NCBI RefSeq assembly: GCF_007990545.2
Contig: NZ_AP019829.2
Coordinates: 2,232,001 to 2,296,000 of the forward strand
Origin: Leptotrichia wadei
Lineage (GTDB): Bacteria; Fusobacteriota; Fusobacteriia; Fusobacteriales; Leptotrichiaceae
DNA length: 64,000 nucleotides
Direction of reading: 5' to 3'
How positions within the stretch are numbered: position 1 is the first letter of the stretch; the number at the start of each line of letters is the position of its first letter. The notes beneath the pieces are model-generated. The model was given only the letters and a program-made list of their open reading frames with translations. It did not search any database and was not told the DNA's origin. Below are positions 31,977 to 47,000 of this stretch, in pieces. Position numbers and translations under genes: made by a program.

Positions 31977-32354
31977 ATGAAGAAAGAGCTGAAGGATTTT
32001 ATCTACTTTATGAATGAAGAAAATATTGAAAAGTTAAATAAGGAGATATGTAAAAATTTTTATTTAAAAAACGAGGAAATTAAAGATAAAAATATTGAAA
32101 AAATTCAATTTGACAATTTGACATTTGGAATTTATTTTTCTAAAACTAACGATAACAAAGAAAGAATACTTGTTTTAAAAAATGAAAAGAAAATAAAATG
32201 TGGATATTTTTCTATAAATGGAGTAAAAAAAGAATTTTATAGTGATTTATATTTTCTAATTTTACATAATAATGAAAAAGATAAAAATGTTATTTTTGAA
32301 GATCTTATTGAAAAAATTTTAGGAATTATTAAAATAAAAGAAATAAGCTTATAA
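31977..32354 (+). CDS. Hypothetical protein, 125 aa
   Basis: A soluble, Lys/Glu/Ile-rich protein (MKKELKDFIYFMNEENIEKL and onward) with a strong ribosome site, GGAGGAAATGAATT. There is no signal peptide and no membrane segment. The middle (LTFGIYFSKTNDNKERILVLKNEKKIKCGYFSINGVKKEFYSDLYF) looks beta-rich with a helical C-terminus. I do not recognise a family. It lies 100 bp upstream of glgC, which has its own promoter, so a functional link with glycogen is not implied. Confidence 0.7.
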   Translation: MKKELKDFIYFMNEENIEKLNKEICKNFYLKNEEIKDKNIEKIQFDNLTFGIYFSKTNDNKERILVLKNEKKIKCGYFSINGVKKEFYSDLYFLILHNNEKDKNVIFEDLIEKILGIIKIKEISL

Positions 32355-32393
32355 AACATAATAAATTTATTACAAATTTTTTGTAAAAATTAT

Positions 32394-32421
32394 TTGATTT
32401 TTTTAAAAATAGGGGTATACT
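32394..32421 (+). promoter_or_regulatory. Promoter of glgC-glgA
   Basis: TTGATT (32394-32399) and TATACT (32416-32421) with a 16-bp spacer, 33 bp upstream of the glgC ATG. Confidence 0.65.
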
Positions 32422-32454
32422 TTAATTGTAAAGAATAAAAATGGAGGTATTTAT

Positions 32455-33708
32455 ATGAAAGTTTTAGCTATGATTTTAGCTGGTGGAAGAGGTTCAAGAC
32501 TTGATATTCTATCAGAAAAAAGAGTTAAACCAAGTGTTCCTTTTGCTGGAAAATTTAGAATAATAGATTTTGCACTCAGTAACTGTTCAAATTCAGGTAT
32601 TTACGATGTTGCATTACTTACTCAATATTTGCCACTGTCATTAAATGAACATATCGGTTCTGGAAAACCTTGGGATTTTGACAGAAGAGATTCCAGTATT
32701 ACAATGTTACAACCACACGAAAAGCTTGGAGGAAACTCTTGGTATCAAGGAACTGCAGATGCTATTAGACAAAATATTGACTTTATTAAAAGTAAAAATC
32801 CAAAATACGTATTAATCTTATCAGGAGATCATATTTATAAAATGGATTACAGATGGATGTTAAAAGAACATGAAGAAAATGAAGCTGAATTAACAATAGC
32901 TGTACAACCTGTACCTATTGAAGAAGCAAGCAGATTTGGTATTTTTGAAGTTGATAAAGATAAAAAAATATTAAACTTTGAAGAAAAACCTGCAGAACCA
33001 AAAAGTAATTTAGCTTCAATGGGAATTTATATTTTTAATACTGATTCTTTACTAGAATATCTTGAAAAATTAGAAAATAGCGATTTAGATTTTGGAAAAC
33101 ATGTTATTCCTTCAATGATTCAAGAAGATAGAAAAGTTTATGTTCATACTTATGACAGTTATTGGAAAGATGTAGGAACTTATGATTCATACTTGGAAGC
33201 AAATTTGGACTTAATCAAAAAATCTGAAGAAGTTGGAATTAACTTGTACGACCAAGGATGGAAAATTTATACAAGAAGTGAAGACTTAGCGCCAGTAAGA
33301 ATTGGAGTTACAGGAAGTGTTCAAAATTCACTAATCTGTAATGGATGTAAAATTGAAGGAAGTGTTGAAAATTCAGTATTAGGACCAGGTGTTACTGTTA
33401 GAAAAGGGGCAACTGTTAGAAATAGTATAATTTTTTCTGGAACTTACGTAGATGAAAATTCTCACCTAGATACAATTATTGCCGATAAAAAAACATATAT
33501 TGGTAAAAACTCATTTATAGGAAATGGAAATGCAAATATTCCAAATAAAGAACGTCCAGATTTATTATCTTCAGGAATTACAGTTATTGGAAAAGGTGTA
33601 GTTATACCTGATGGATCAATTGTTGGTAAGAATGTAAGAATTTTTGCTGAAGTAAAAGTACATGATGACAATAGATTAATAGAACCAGGAGAAACTATTA
33701 AATGGTAA
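32455..33708 (+). CDS. glgC: Glucose-1-phosphate adenylyltransferase
   Basis: Makes ADP-glucose from glucose-1-phosphate and ATP, the committed step of bacterial glycogen synthesis. It is 417 aa. The nucleotidyltransferase domain shows ILAGGRGSRLDILSEKRVKP (residues 7-26), WYQGTADAIRQNI, LILSGDHIYKMDYRWML and FEEKPAEPKS. The C-terminal left-handed beta-helix holds SLICNGCKIEGSVENSVLGP and further hexad repeats. The ATG follows TGGAGGTATTTAT. It is followed 47 bp later by glgA on the same strand. No glgB, glgD or glgP is in the window. Confidence 0.95.
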   Translation: MKVLAMILAGGRGSRLDILSEKRVKPSVPFAGKFRIIDFALSNCSNSGIYDVALLTQYLPLSLNEHIGSGKPWDFDRRDSSITMLQPHEKLGGNSWYQGTADAIRQNIDFIKSKNPKYVLILSGDHIYKMDYRWMLKEHEENEAELTIAVQPVPIEEASRFGIFEVDKDKKILNFEEKPAEPKSNLASMGIYIFNTDSLLEYLEKLENSDLDFGKHVIPSMIQEDRKVYVHTYDSYWKDVGTYDSYLEANLDLIKKSEEVGINLYDQGWKIYTRSEDLAPVRIGVTGSVQNSLICNGCKIEGSVENSVLGPGVTVRKGATVRNSIIFSGTYVDENSHLDTIIADKKTYIGKNSFIGNGNANIPNKERPDLLSSGITVIGKGVVIPDGSIVGKNVRIFAEVKVHDDNRLIEPGETIKW

Positions 33709-33755
33709 TCTAAATTGTTTAATATAAGAAATTTTTTTAATAAGGAGTGATTAAT

Positions 33756-35144
33756 TTGAAAATTGTATATTTGGCATCTGAAGTGGCTCCGTTTTATAAA
33801 TCTGGTGGATTAGCCGATGTTCTTGGTGCATTGCCTAAAAAAATGCAGGAATTGGGACATGAAGTTTCTATAATAATGCCTAAATATGACATAATACCAT
33901 TAAAGTATCTTGAAAAACTAGAATGGGTTGCAAGACTTGAGAGTCATGGAGATGTATTTAATTTGGTAAGATATCCTGATGACAAAATAAATTATTATTT
34001 TATTGAAAATAAAGCATTATACGAAAGAGGACATGTTTATGGAGATTTTGACCAAGATGTTCAATATGCGATGTTTTCAGAATTGGCACTCAGATTCTTA
34101 AAGGAAATTAATTTACAGGCTGATATTTTACACTGTAACGATTGGCAAACTGGTCCAGTTCCATATTTTTTAAATGTCAGATATAATTATGATCCATTTT
34201 ACTGGGACATGAGAACTGTTTATTCAATTCACAATCTAATGTATCAAGGTAGATTTTCTAAATATTCATTTGAAAGAATGGGATATTATATGGATGATAG
34301 AAATGATCTAAACTTCATGGAAATCGGAATAGGATATGGTGATGTAGTAAATACAGTAAGTCCGACTTATGCTGAAGAAATAAAATATGCATATTTTGGT
34401 GAAGGGCTTGAATGGATCACAAACAGAAAATATATTCATGGTATTTTAAACGGAATAGATACAGATGTATTTAACCCTGAAACAACAAAAGGGATAATTC
34501 ACTTTAATAAAGAATCTTTAGATAAAAAACGAGAAAATAAATACTTATTACAAGAAAAATTAGGACTTCCAAAATCAGATGTTGCTCTAATTTCAATAAT
34601 TTCAAGACTTGTTGAAGGAAAGGGATTGGATCTAGTATCTGCAGCTCTTGAAAATCTACTGCAATATGATGCAGTCCAAATTGTAATTTTAGGAAGTGGA
34701 GATAAATTTTACGAAGACTATTATAACCATCTAGCTTGGAAGTATCCTGATAAATTCAAAGTTTATCTTGGTTATAATGGACAGCTTGCAAATGAAATTT
34801 ATGCTGGAAGCGACATGTTTTTAATGCCTTCAAGATATGAACCTTGTGGACTTAGTCAAATGATTGCAATGAGATTTGGAACTATCCCAATCGTAAGGGA
34901 AACTGGTGGATTAAAAGATTCTGTCAAACCTTATAACATCTTTACAGACGAAGGAAATGGATTCTCATTCACAAACTTTAATGCAGATGACATGTTATTT
35001 ACAATAAAAGTTGCAGAAGGAATTTATTATGATAGACCTGATATTTGGGAAAAATTAGTTAAAAGAAATATGGATTTAGATTTTTCTTGGGATAGATCTG
35101 CAAAAGAATATGAAAAACTTTATGAATTAGCTAAATCTTATTAA
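33756..35144 (+). CDS. glgA: Glycogen synthase (ADP-glucose type, GT5)
   Basis: Elongates alpha-1,4-glucan from ADP-glucose. It is 462 aa from a TTG start at 33756 (MKIVYLASEVAPFYKSGGLADVLGALPKKM), chosen because AAGGAG lies eight bases upstream; a GTG three codons earlier overlaps that site. The KSGGLADV motif corresponds to the family's K-x-G-G-L ADP-glucose site. The C-terminal Rossmann domain has ISRLVEGKGLDLV and the PSRYEPCGLSQMIAMRFGTIPIVRETGGLKD segment. It is translated with glgC and ends at a strong terminator. Confidence 0.95.
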   Translation: MKIVYLASEVAPFYKSGGLADVLGALPKKMQELGHEVSIIMPKYDIIPLKYLEKLEWVARLESHGDVFNLVRYPDDKINYYFIENKALYERGHVYGDFDQDVQYAMFSELALRFLKEINLQADILHCNDWQTGPVPYFLNVRYNYDPFYWDMRTVYSIHNLMYQGRFSKYSFERMGYYMDDRNDLNFMEIGIGYGDVVNTVSPTYAEEIKYAYFGEGLEWITNRKYIHGILNGIDTDVFNPETTKGIIHFNKESLDKKRENKYLLQEKLGLPKSDVALISIISRLVEGKGLDLVSAALENLLQYDAVQIVILGSGDKFYEDYYNHLAWKYPDKFKVYLGYNGQLANEIYAGSDMFLMPSRYEPCGLSQMIAMRFGTIPIVRETGGLKDSVKPYNIFTDEGNGFSFTNFNADDMLFTIKVAEGIYYDRPDIWEKLVKRNMDLDFSWDRSAKEYEKLYELAKSY

Positions 35145-35166
35145 TTATAAAAAATCAAATTTATAC

Positions 35167-35206
35167 AAAAAATGGAGTAAAACAATATTGTTAAACTCCA
35201 TTTTTT
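35167..35206 (+). terminator. Terminator of glgC-glgA
   Basis: AAAAAATGGAGT (35167-35178) and ACTCCATTTTTT (35195-35206) form a perfect 12-bp stem ending in a T-run, 23 bp after glgA. Confidence 0.9.
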
Positions 35207-35210
35207 ATTG

Positions 35211-35302
35211 CACTCAGACCTATTTAAAATTAAACTATTAAAGAGCATATAGATTCAAAATAGTCATAACTTTTGAGTTCAGTTTTAAAGCAGTTTACTA
35301 TA
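35211..35302 (+). repeat. Dispersed ~105-bp repeat family 2, copy R4
   Basis: Contains TTTAAAATTAAACTATTAAA, CATATAGATT, AAAATAGTCATAAC, TTTTGAGTTCAGTTTTAAAG and CAGTTTACTATA, in the same order as R2 and R3. About 10 bp of the middle are missing. It directly adjoins the relic rRNA terminator. Confidence 0.7.
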
Positions 35303-35305
35303 AAT

Positions 35306-35370
35306 AAAAAAAACTCCGCTAAGAAGAATATGACATAACAAAAATAAATTCAATTTTACAAATAAAAAAA
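35306..35370 (-). terminator. Displaced original terminator tail of rRNA operon 2
   Basis: ACTCCGCTAAGAAGAATATG and the following AACAAAAATAAATTCAA match the tail after tRNA-Asn in operon 1 (26099-26140) almost exactly, but here are over 900 bp away from the tRNA. One stem base has changed (GGAG to GAAG). The IS remnant lies between. Confidence 0.75.
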
Positions 35371-36276
35371 GGGCTGTCTCAAAATGATTAAAATTTTGAA
35401 TTCAGCTTCTTTTTTTAAATTCTCCAATTTCTCGCAGTTATCTGAATTAGAATTTTTTTCTAATCGAAGAAAAACTGTACTAAAAAATTAGAGAACTCTG
35501 TTTCTCTTAAAACTTAATTAACGGCCAATTCATAAAGTTGCATGCCTTCACGTTTCTGTATTTTTTATGAACATATTTTCTTAAATTATATTCAACAGCG
35601 AATAGTATAACTTCAACTTTAGCCTTAGACTTTTCACGGTATTTAAAGCGTTTAAAGTTCATATTCTGCTAAATTGCCCCTCAACCTGAATACTCCTGTT
35701 CATTCTAAGTATTATCCCTTTTTCTGTTGCTATATTTTCCTGTGACTGTTTTCTGAATCTTAAAAAATTATCGGCTACATAAAGTTTTTTGTTATGTGGT
35801 GTCATTTTACATTTTTCTGCAAGTGGACATCCCGCACAGTTAGTACATCCGTATACTTTCTTTTCCGATATATATCCGCTTTTATTTTTTTGTTTTGAAA
35901 CATGCCTGAATTCAAGTTCCCGATTATTTGCACACGTATATGTATCGGTTTCTTCATTGAATGACATGTTTTCCACCACTTTCATACCCCGCATCTGCAA
36001 CAATATTTTTAAATTTTAAACTTCTACTTTCCAATACTGACTTCATTCTCATAAACATTGCATCCCTATCCGTTTTAGAGCAGCTGTTTCTATTACCACA
36101 AATTTTAATATGCGCATCATATTCAATTTTTGTACCGTCAATAAATACATTTTCTAAATCGATTTTATTTAATTCATTAAATCTGTTTATCAGCTGATAG
36201 AACAACTCCTCGATTTCGATTTTATAGTTGGAGATAAATCTGGCAACTGTATTATGATCAGGGGCAGGACATCCTC
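35371..36276 (-). mobile_element. IS1182-like element, decayed
   Basis: The left end, GGGCTGTCTCAAAATGA at 35371, looks like an IS terminal repeat, but the matching right end is missing. Coding fragments of one transposase lie inside. AAATAAAAAAA is present on both sides, consistent with insertion into the A-rich tract just after tRNA-Asn of operon 2, though a target duplication cannot be proved in such simple sequence. Confidence 0.7.
35507..36275 (-). pseudogene. IS1182-family transposase, multiply deleted
   Basis: In order on minus: CPAPDHNTVARFISNYK (N-terminal domain, start missing), NVFIDGTKIEYDAH (first catalytic Asp region), a jump to GNRNSCSKTDRDAMFMRMK, a jump to IVADAGYES, then FNEETDTYTCANN and the cysteine cluster YGCTNCAGCPLAEKCKM, MNRSIQVEGQF, a frameshift, and NFKRFKYREKSKAKVEVILF to the stop at 35507. 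Compared with intact IS1182 transposases at least two internal blocks and the N-terminus are gone, so it cannot be active. Related fragments may exist elsewhere in the genome. Confidence 0.85.
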
Positions 36277-36289
36277 AAATAAAAAAAAA

Positions 36290-36366
36290 TGGCGTCCCCG
36301 GTTGGACTTGAACCAACGGCCCTCTGATTAACAGTCAGATGCTCTAACCAGCTGAGCTACGGAGAC
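36290..36366 (-). tRNA. tRNA-Asn(GTT), operon 2
   Basis: Identical to the operon 1 tRNA-Asn over its 77 nt. Downstream of it is the IS remnant instead of the operon terminator. Confidence 0.95.
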
Positions 36367-36382
36367 ACACATATTCAAAAAA

Positions 36383-36496
36383 GTTTGGCAACCGCCTATC
36401 TTCCCAGGACAAGTCCAAGTATTTTAGGCGCTAACAGACTTAACTGCCGGGTTCGAAATGTTACCGGGTGTATCCCTGTCGCTATCATCACCAAAC
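36383..36496 (-). rRNA. rrf: 5S rRNA, operon 2
   Basis: Identical by eye to the operon 1 5S and with the same spacing to tRNA-Asn and 23S. Confidence 0.93.
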
Positions 36497-36548
36497 TGGA
36501 TATATATGCTGCCTATCAAGACAATGAGAAATAAATAGCAGAAGTAAA

Positions 36549-39448
<2,900 letters not shown>

Positions 39449-39560
39449 CCAGAATAACTTTTTTTACTCCAGTTCAGTTATAATCTTTTACCTACTATTC
39501 ATTTCCCATTGTCCTGACAGATATAAAGATATGTAAAGAAGCAGTGCTTATTGCTCCTTA

Positions 39561-41069
<1,509 letters not shown>

Positions 41070-41216
41070 ATATATTCTTATATATTTAAATTTCACCTAA
41101 TTAGTCTTGACGCCATCTTTTTCAAGATGCTTGACTTGTTGATTATACACTTAATTGCTTCTTTACATTATTAATATCTCTATTGTCCATGATACATTTT
41201 CGTATCGACAAGATAT

Positions 41217-41245
41217 ATATTATCATAAAAGGGATTATTTGTCAA
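41217..41245 (-). promoter_or_regulatory. rRNA operon 2 promoter
   Basis: On the minus strand, TTGACA (41240-41245) and TAATAT (41217-41222) with a 17-bp spacer. The leader to 16S is almost identical to that of operon 1. Confidence 0.88.
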
Positions 41246-41290
41246 CTACTTTTTTAAAATTTTTTTAAATGGCTTAAAAATTATAGTGGT

Positions 41291-42001
41291 TTATAGTGGT
41301 TTTTTTGCTGGTATGCCAGTTTTTCTTGGGTATTTTTCACTTGTTTTTTTTAATTTTAAAATTTCTAATATTATTCTTTTATCTTCATTTTCTGGCAATT
41401 TAAATTCAAAAATATTATTTATTTTTGCATTTAAAATTTTTAAAGCCTTTTTAGATTCTTCTATTTCGTTTAAATTTAGTTTTTGTGGCAGAAAACGGCC
41501 ATTTACTTTTATAAATGGAATCATGTATTCTAAAATTATTCTTAGATTGGCCACTCCTCGACAAAGTGCAATATCATAAATTTCACGGTTATTTTTTATT
41601 AACTCTTCAGAACGTTCAAAACTTGTATTTACATTTTTTAAATTTAATTCTTTTATTACTTCATTTATAAAGTCTATTTTTTTTCTGACCGAATCAACTA
41701 ATAAAAAATTTTTTTCTGGATAATAAATAGCAAGTACAAGCCCTGGAAATCCAGCACCTGTTCCAACATCAATAAATGATTTTTCAGTATCATTTATAAC
41801 TTTTGTTAAAAATAACGAATCTACGAAATGTTTTTCCAACATTCCTTTTTTATCTCTAATTGCTGTTAAATTCATGACTTGATTTTTTTTATATAAAAGT
41901 TCTAAAAATTCCATCATCTTTTCAATTTTTTCATTTTCCACTTTAATTTCTGATTTTTCAAGTAAACTTATAAAATATTCTTTAAAATCAATATTTTCCA
42001 A
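41291..42001 (-). CDS. rsmG: 16S rRNA (guanine527-N7)-methyltransferase
   Basis: SAM-dependent methylation of G527 in 16S rRNA. It is 236 aa with a TTG start (TTGGAAAATATTGAT) seven bases after AGGAG. The SAM-binding motif is FIDVGTGAGFPGLVLAIYYP near residue 74, preceded by NLTAIRDKKGMLEKHFVDSL, the family signature. It follows mnmG by 29 bp, the common gidA-gidB pairing, and lies just upstream of the operon 2 promoter region. Confidence 0.93.
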   Translation of the reverse strand: MENIDFKEYFISLLEKSEIKVENEKIEKMMEFLELLYKKNQVMNLTAIRDKKGMLEKHFVDSLFLTKVINDTEKSFIDVGTGAGFPGLVLAIYYPEKNFLLVDSVRKKIDFINEVIKELNLKNVNTSFERSEELIKNNREIYDIALCRGVANLRIILEYMIPFIKVNGRFLPQKLNLNEIEESKKALKILNAKINNIFEFKLPENEDKRIILEILKLKKTSEKYPRKTGIPAKKPL

Positions 42002-42030
42002 TTTTTTTCTCCTAATTTCTATTTTTCATT

Positions 42031-43953
42031 TTATTTTAAAACTCCATCCAGATACATCAATAATACTGAAATATCTGCTGGCGTTACTCCAGACATTCTA
42101 GATGCTTGCCCGACGTTATATGGCTGATTTTCCTTCAAACGTTGTTTTGCTTCTCTTGTAATCCCCTTCATTTTTTCATAATCAAAATCTTTAGGAATTT
42201 TTTTGTCATCAAGTTTATGCTGTTTTTCCATAATTTGCATTGCTTTGGCGATATAGCCTTCATATTTTGTCTGAACTTCAATTTGATATTCAGTTTCAGC
42301 ATCAAAACTTAAATTTGGTGCATTTTCAATAATTTCAGCAATATACTTTATATCTTGATATGTCACCTTTGGACGACGCAAAATTTCTTTTAAGGTAGTT
42401 CCACTCTTTAGACTTTCATTGTATTTGTCAAGAATTTCTACAAGTCTTTCGTTACTAATTCCTAATTTTATATTTTCCAGTTTTTCTATAGTTTCCTTTA
42501 CATTTTTTTTCTTTTCTTCCACAATGTCATAATATTTTTTATCCAGAAGTCCGATTTTATAAGCCTTTTCAGAAAGTCTGATGTCAGCATTGTCTTCACG
42601 TAAAATAAGACGGAACTCAGATCTTGCAGTAAACATTCTATATGGCTCAAATAATTCTTTATTTATCAAATCATCTATCATTGTTCCGATATACGAGCTT
42701 TCCCTATCCAAAATAAACGGTTCTTCTCCTTTTATTTTAAGAGCTGCATTGATTCCAGCAATAATCCCTTGTGCAGCTGCTTCTTCATACCCGCTTGTAC
42801 CATTTACTTGCCCAGCCAGATAAAGTCCTTTTACTTTTCTTGTTTCAAGTGTGTAATCCAGCTCGCTTGGATCTACAATATCATATTCCACAGCATAACC
42901 ATATCGCATTATATGGGCATTTTCAAGTCCATTAATTGTATTTACAATTTTTTGCTGTAAACTGGCAGGATAGCTTGTAGAAAGTCCGCTTATGTAAACT
43001 TCCGCTGTTTCAAAGCCTTCTGGTTCTAAAAATAAATGATGGCTATCTTTATCGTTAAATTTTACAACTTTGTCTTCAATTGACGGGCAGTATCTTGGTC
43101 CTGTGCTGCTTATACTTCCGTTATACATTGGTGCTTTGTCTAAATTATCAAGTATTATTTTATGTGTTGTTTCATTTGTTCTTGTTAAATAGCAAGATAA
43201 TTGGGGTTTTTCCAAAATTTCGTTATTTGGTGTTCTCATCGAAAATTTTAATGGTACTCCTGTTATTCCAGGCTGCTCTTCAAGTTTTTCAAGATTTAAC
43301 GTTCTAATATCAAGTCTTGGAGGAGTTCCTGTTTTAAATCTTCCCATTTTTAATCCCAATGACTTTAGTGAACTTGTCAAGTCATCAGCAGATAATTCTC
43401 CCATTCTTCCACCTTTTACACGTTTATCTCCAATATACAAAAGTCCTCTCAAAAATGTTCCTGTTGCAAGTATAACTGCTTTTGCCAAAAATTCCATTCC
43501 AGTTTTAGTTTTTATTCCCTTTACAACTTTTTCTATTCTTTTAGAACCATTTTCAACAATTTCAATTTCATCAACAATCAATTCTGTAACAATATCCTGT
43601 ACAGTATCAAGATTTTCCTGACATTCTATTGTTTTTTTCATCTCTCTTGCATAAATTTTTCTATCTGCCTGAGCTCTCAACGAACGAACTGCCGGTCCTT
43701 TCTTTGTATTTAAAATTCTCATCTGCACAAAACTTTTGTCCATATTTCGTCCAATTTCTCCACCTAAAGCATCAACTTCTTTAGCCAGATGACTTTTTGC
43801 AGGCCCTCCAACTGATGGATTACAGGACATAACTCCTATATTATCAAGTGTTATCGTAAAAATTGCTGTTTTCAATCCTAATCTTGCTGATGCCAAAGCC
43901 GCTTCACTTCCCGCATGCCCAGCACCGACTACAATTACATCATAATTTCTCAT
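42031..43953 (-). CDS. mnmG: tRNA uridine-5-carboxymethylaminomethyl modification enzyme
   Basis: FAD-dependent partner of MnmE that modifies U34 of several tRNAs. It is 640 aa, close to the usual length. The N-terminus has the dinucleotide-binding motif [57 protein letters not shown] and [18 protein letters not shown] are family signatures. The C-terminal helical domain ends [23 protein letters not shown]. It forms a two-gene unit with rsmG. Confidence 0.96.
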   Translation of the reverse strand: MRNYDVIVVGAGHAGSEAALASARLGLKTAIFTITLDNIGVMSCNPSVGGPAKSHLAKEVDALGGEIGRNMDKSFVQMRILNTKKGPAVRSLRAQADRKIYAREMKKTIECQENLDTVQDIVTELIVDEIEIVENGSKRIEKVVKGIKTKTGMEFLAKAVILATGTFLRGLLYIGDKRVKGGRMGELSADDLTSSLKSLGLKMGRFKTGTPPRLDIRTLNLEKLEEQPGITGVPLKFSMRTPNNEILEKPQLSCYLTRTNETTHKIILDNLDKAPMYNGSISSTGPRYCPSIEDKVVKFNDKDSHHLFLEPEGFETAEVYISGLSTSYPASLQQKIVNTINGLENAHIMRYGYAVEYDIVDPSELDYTLETRKVKGLYLAGQVNGTSGYEEAAAQGIIAGINAALKIKGEEPFILDRESSYIGTMIDDLINKELFEPYRMFTARSEFRLILREDNADIRLSEKAYKIGLLDKKYYDIVEEKKKNVKETIEKLENIKLGISNERLVEILDKYNESLKSGTTLKEILRRPKVTYQDIKYIAEIIENAPNLSFDAETEYQIEVQTKYEGYIAKAMQIMEKQHKLDDKKIPKDFDYEKMKGITREAKQRLKENQPYNVGQASRMSGVTPADISVLLMYLDGVLK

Positions 43954-44066
43954 TATATATAATTATGTAATTCTTTTATTTTAAAATTACATTCTCCTTT
44001 CGATTTTAAGTATGTCTACATAATCCATTATATATTAATATTTTGTTTTTTTCAATGTGATATTTT

Positions 44067-47000
44067 TTACAGATTTTTTATAAATTCATTTTTCTTAACT
44101 TTCATTATAACAAAATTATCAACAATATCTTCTTTTTTATTTTTTCCTGTTAAAACTGCTGAATTAATAATTTTCACGACTTTTTTCATTTCAATTTTTT
44201 CATTTAATTCATTTTGCTTTGCTCGTGCATTTTCCAAAAAGTACAGTTCAAAATGATTTCTTGTTTCAAGAATTCTCTGAATTTTATGTTTTTCAGCAAA
44301 TAATTTTAATTTAATGCTTAAAATAAATTTTTTCATCTGCTCTGGAATTTTCCCAAACCTATCTCTAATTTCATCAAGCAAATCATTCAATTCACCGTCT
44401 GTTTCCAGCATTGCAAAACGTTTATAGATATTCAGCCTCTCGTCTTTTTGAATGTATGTTTCTGGAATAAATCCTCTTTCATTTAGTATGATTTCCACAT
44501 TTTCAATTTTTTCAACAAACTCGCCCTTTTGCTTACGAATTTCCTCATTTAACATTTTTATATATAAATCATACCCAAAAGTTTCAATCGTTCCGTGCTG
44601 CTTGTCTCCCAAAATTTCCCCAGCGCCACGTATTTTCAAGTCTTCCATCGAAATTTGAAAACCTCCTGATTTTATCCCTTCCACTTTTAGCATGCTTTCT
44701 TCCTTTTGCCGCCCCTGCTTTGTAATATTTCTCGTTTTTAATAAATAACAGTATCCTTGCCTGTTGCTACGCCCTACACGCCCCTTCAGCTGATACACCT
44801 GCGATAAGCCTAAACCAGTAAAGTTTTCAATCAAAATAGTGTTGGCATTTCCCACATCAATTCCATTTTCAATAATTGTTGAAGCAATCAGAATGTCAAA
44901 CTGCCCATTTTCAAAACGCAACAACTTATCCTTAATTTCCTTTGGCGGAAGCTGTCCGTTTATAAATTCAATTTTTACAAAGTCTGGAAGCATTTCTTTT
45001 AGTTCCTTCAATTTTTCCTTCATATTTTTTACATCGTTATAAATATAGAAAACTTGCCCATCACGTGACAGTTCACGTAGTATTGCCATTTTTATTGTTT
45101 CCTCATCCCAATCTAGTACTTCTGTTATAATAGGAAGCCTATTTGTTGGAGGAGTGTCAATTATGGAAATTTCACGGATTCCGAGCATTGCAAGGTTTAG
45201 GGTACGTGGAATCGGAGTCGCAGTTAATGTCAGCACATCCAGCTTTTCCCTTTGAGATTTTAACTTTTCTTTAGCCTTAACTCCAAATTTCTGTTCCTCA
45301 TCAATAATTAAAAGCCCTAAGTTCTTAAACTGCACATCATCGCTTAGAAGCCTGTGAGTTCCAATAACTAAGTCAATAATTCCACTTTTCAAATTTTTTA
45401 AAATGTCCTTTGATTTACTCTTCGTAAGCCGTGATAAATTCTCAATTGTAATCGGATAATTTTTAAATCTTCTTTTAAACCGCTCAAAATGCTGTTCTGC
45501 AAGCACTGTAGTCGGAGCTACCATAACAACCTGCTTTCCATTGTCAATTGCTTTAAATGCGGCTCTCATTGCAACTTCCGTTTTCCCATATCCAACATCT
45601 CCACAGACAATCCTGTCCATTATTTGCGGACTTTCCATATCCTTTTTCACATCATTTATGGCATTTCTCTGATCTTCTGTTTCTTCAAATGGAAAATTCG
45701 CCTCAAATTCCTCCTGCCACACAGTATCCTTCTGATACACAAAACCATTCTGGCTTTGCCGTCGTGCTTGTATTTTGATAAGTTCTGCCGCAAATTTCTG
45801 AATATCTTCTTCGAGTTTTTTCCTTTTTCGCTTAAATCCACGTGTTCCTAGCCTGAATAATTGCGGTTCCGTATCATTTGACACATATTTTTCAAGTCTG
45901 TCCAGCTTTTCCACAGGAATATACAAAATATCCTCATCAGCATACTTGATTTTCAAATAATCCCGCTCTTCCATTGTCTGAATTCCCTTATAAATTCCAA
46001 CACCGTATTGAACGTGGATTACATAGTCGCCTTCGATTATCTGATTGACTTTTTTATATTTTATAGCTTTTGTTGTTTTTTTCTTTCGCTCGTAAATATA
46101 TCCGTCAAGCTCCCTGTCTGTAAGCACAATAAAATTATTTTTCCTATTTTTATTATCTGGATTTTCTGAAGTATCATTAAAGATAAATCCCTCAAACAGC
46201 TCATATTTTTCAATTTCAAGATTATTTTCCTTTTCAGTCAGAATTTGCCCATATTCACTCATTTTCTTCTCATAGTTATTCGTAAAAATATAAATATCTT
46301 CAATTTTTGACAATTTTTCAAGCCTATTTTTATCCCTAAAAGTCTCTATCTGCTCCTGCGAGAAATTTTTAGTCTGCACAAAAATACTTTTTTTCTTCAG
46401 ATTTTCATATCTTTTTCGATAAATTTCCTCACGGCTTCTGTCAAGCAGGATAAACTCTTCCATTTTATAGTCCAGCAATTCCTCATTTTCAATAACAATC
46501 GTTACGTCTTCTGCCCTTAATTCGTCAATAAGCTCAATCAATTCATAATTATTTCCAGAAAGCAAATTTCCAAAAACTTTTATTTCTTCCATCTTTTCCA
46601 CAGAAATCTGGCTATCAATATCAAAAACTCTTATACTTTCCAGTTCATCACCAAAAAACTCGAGTCTAACAGGATGTTCCAAGTCTGGTGGGAAAATATC
46701 AAGAATATCCCCACGTCTGCTGTACTGTCCCTTTTTTTCAATCAAATATGAATTTTCATACCCATTTTCCACAAGAAATTCTACAATTTTTGTAAAACTA
46801 TATTCTTTTCCAATCTCAAAAGAAAAAAACTTAACTTTTTCAAAAAAAATATCCAAAGTAATCTGTAAATTTACAAATAAAATAAATTTTTCCTGATTTT
46901 TTAAAATATCCAGCAGTTTTATATTTATTCCTGTTATATCTTCCTTATTTTGTAAGATATTTTCAAAAATATCAATTATTTTTTTATCTTCCAGCTTATT

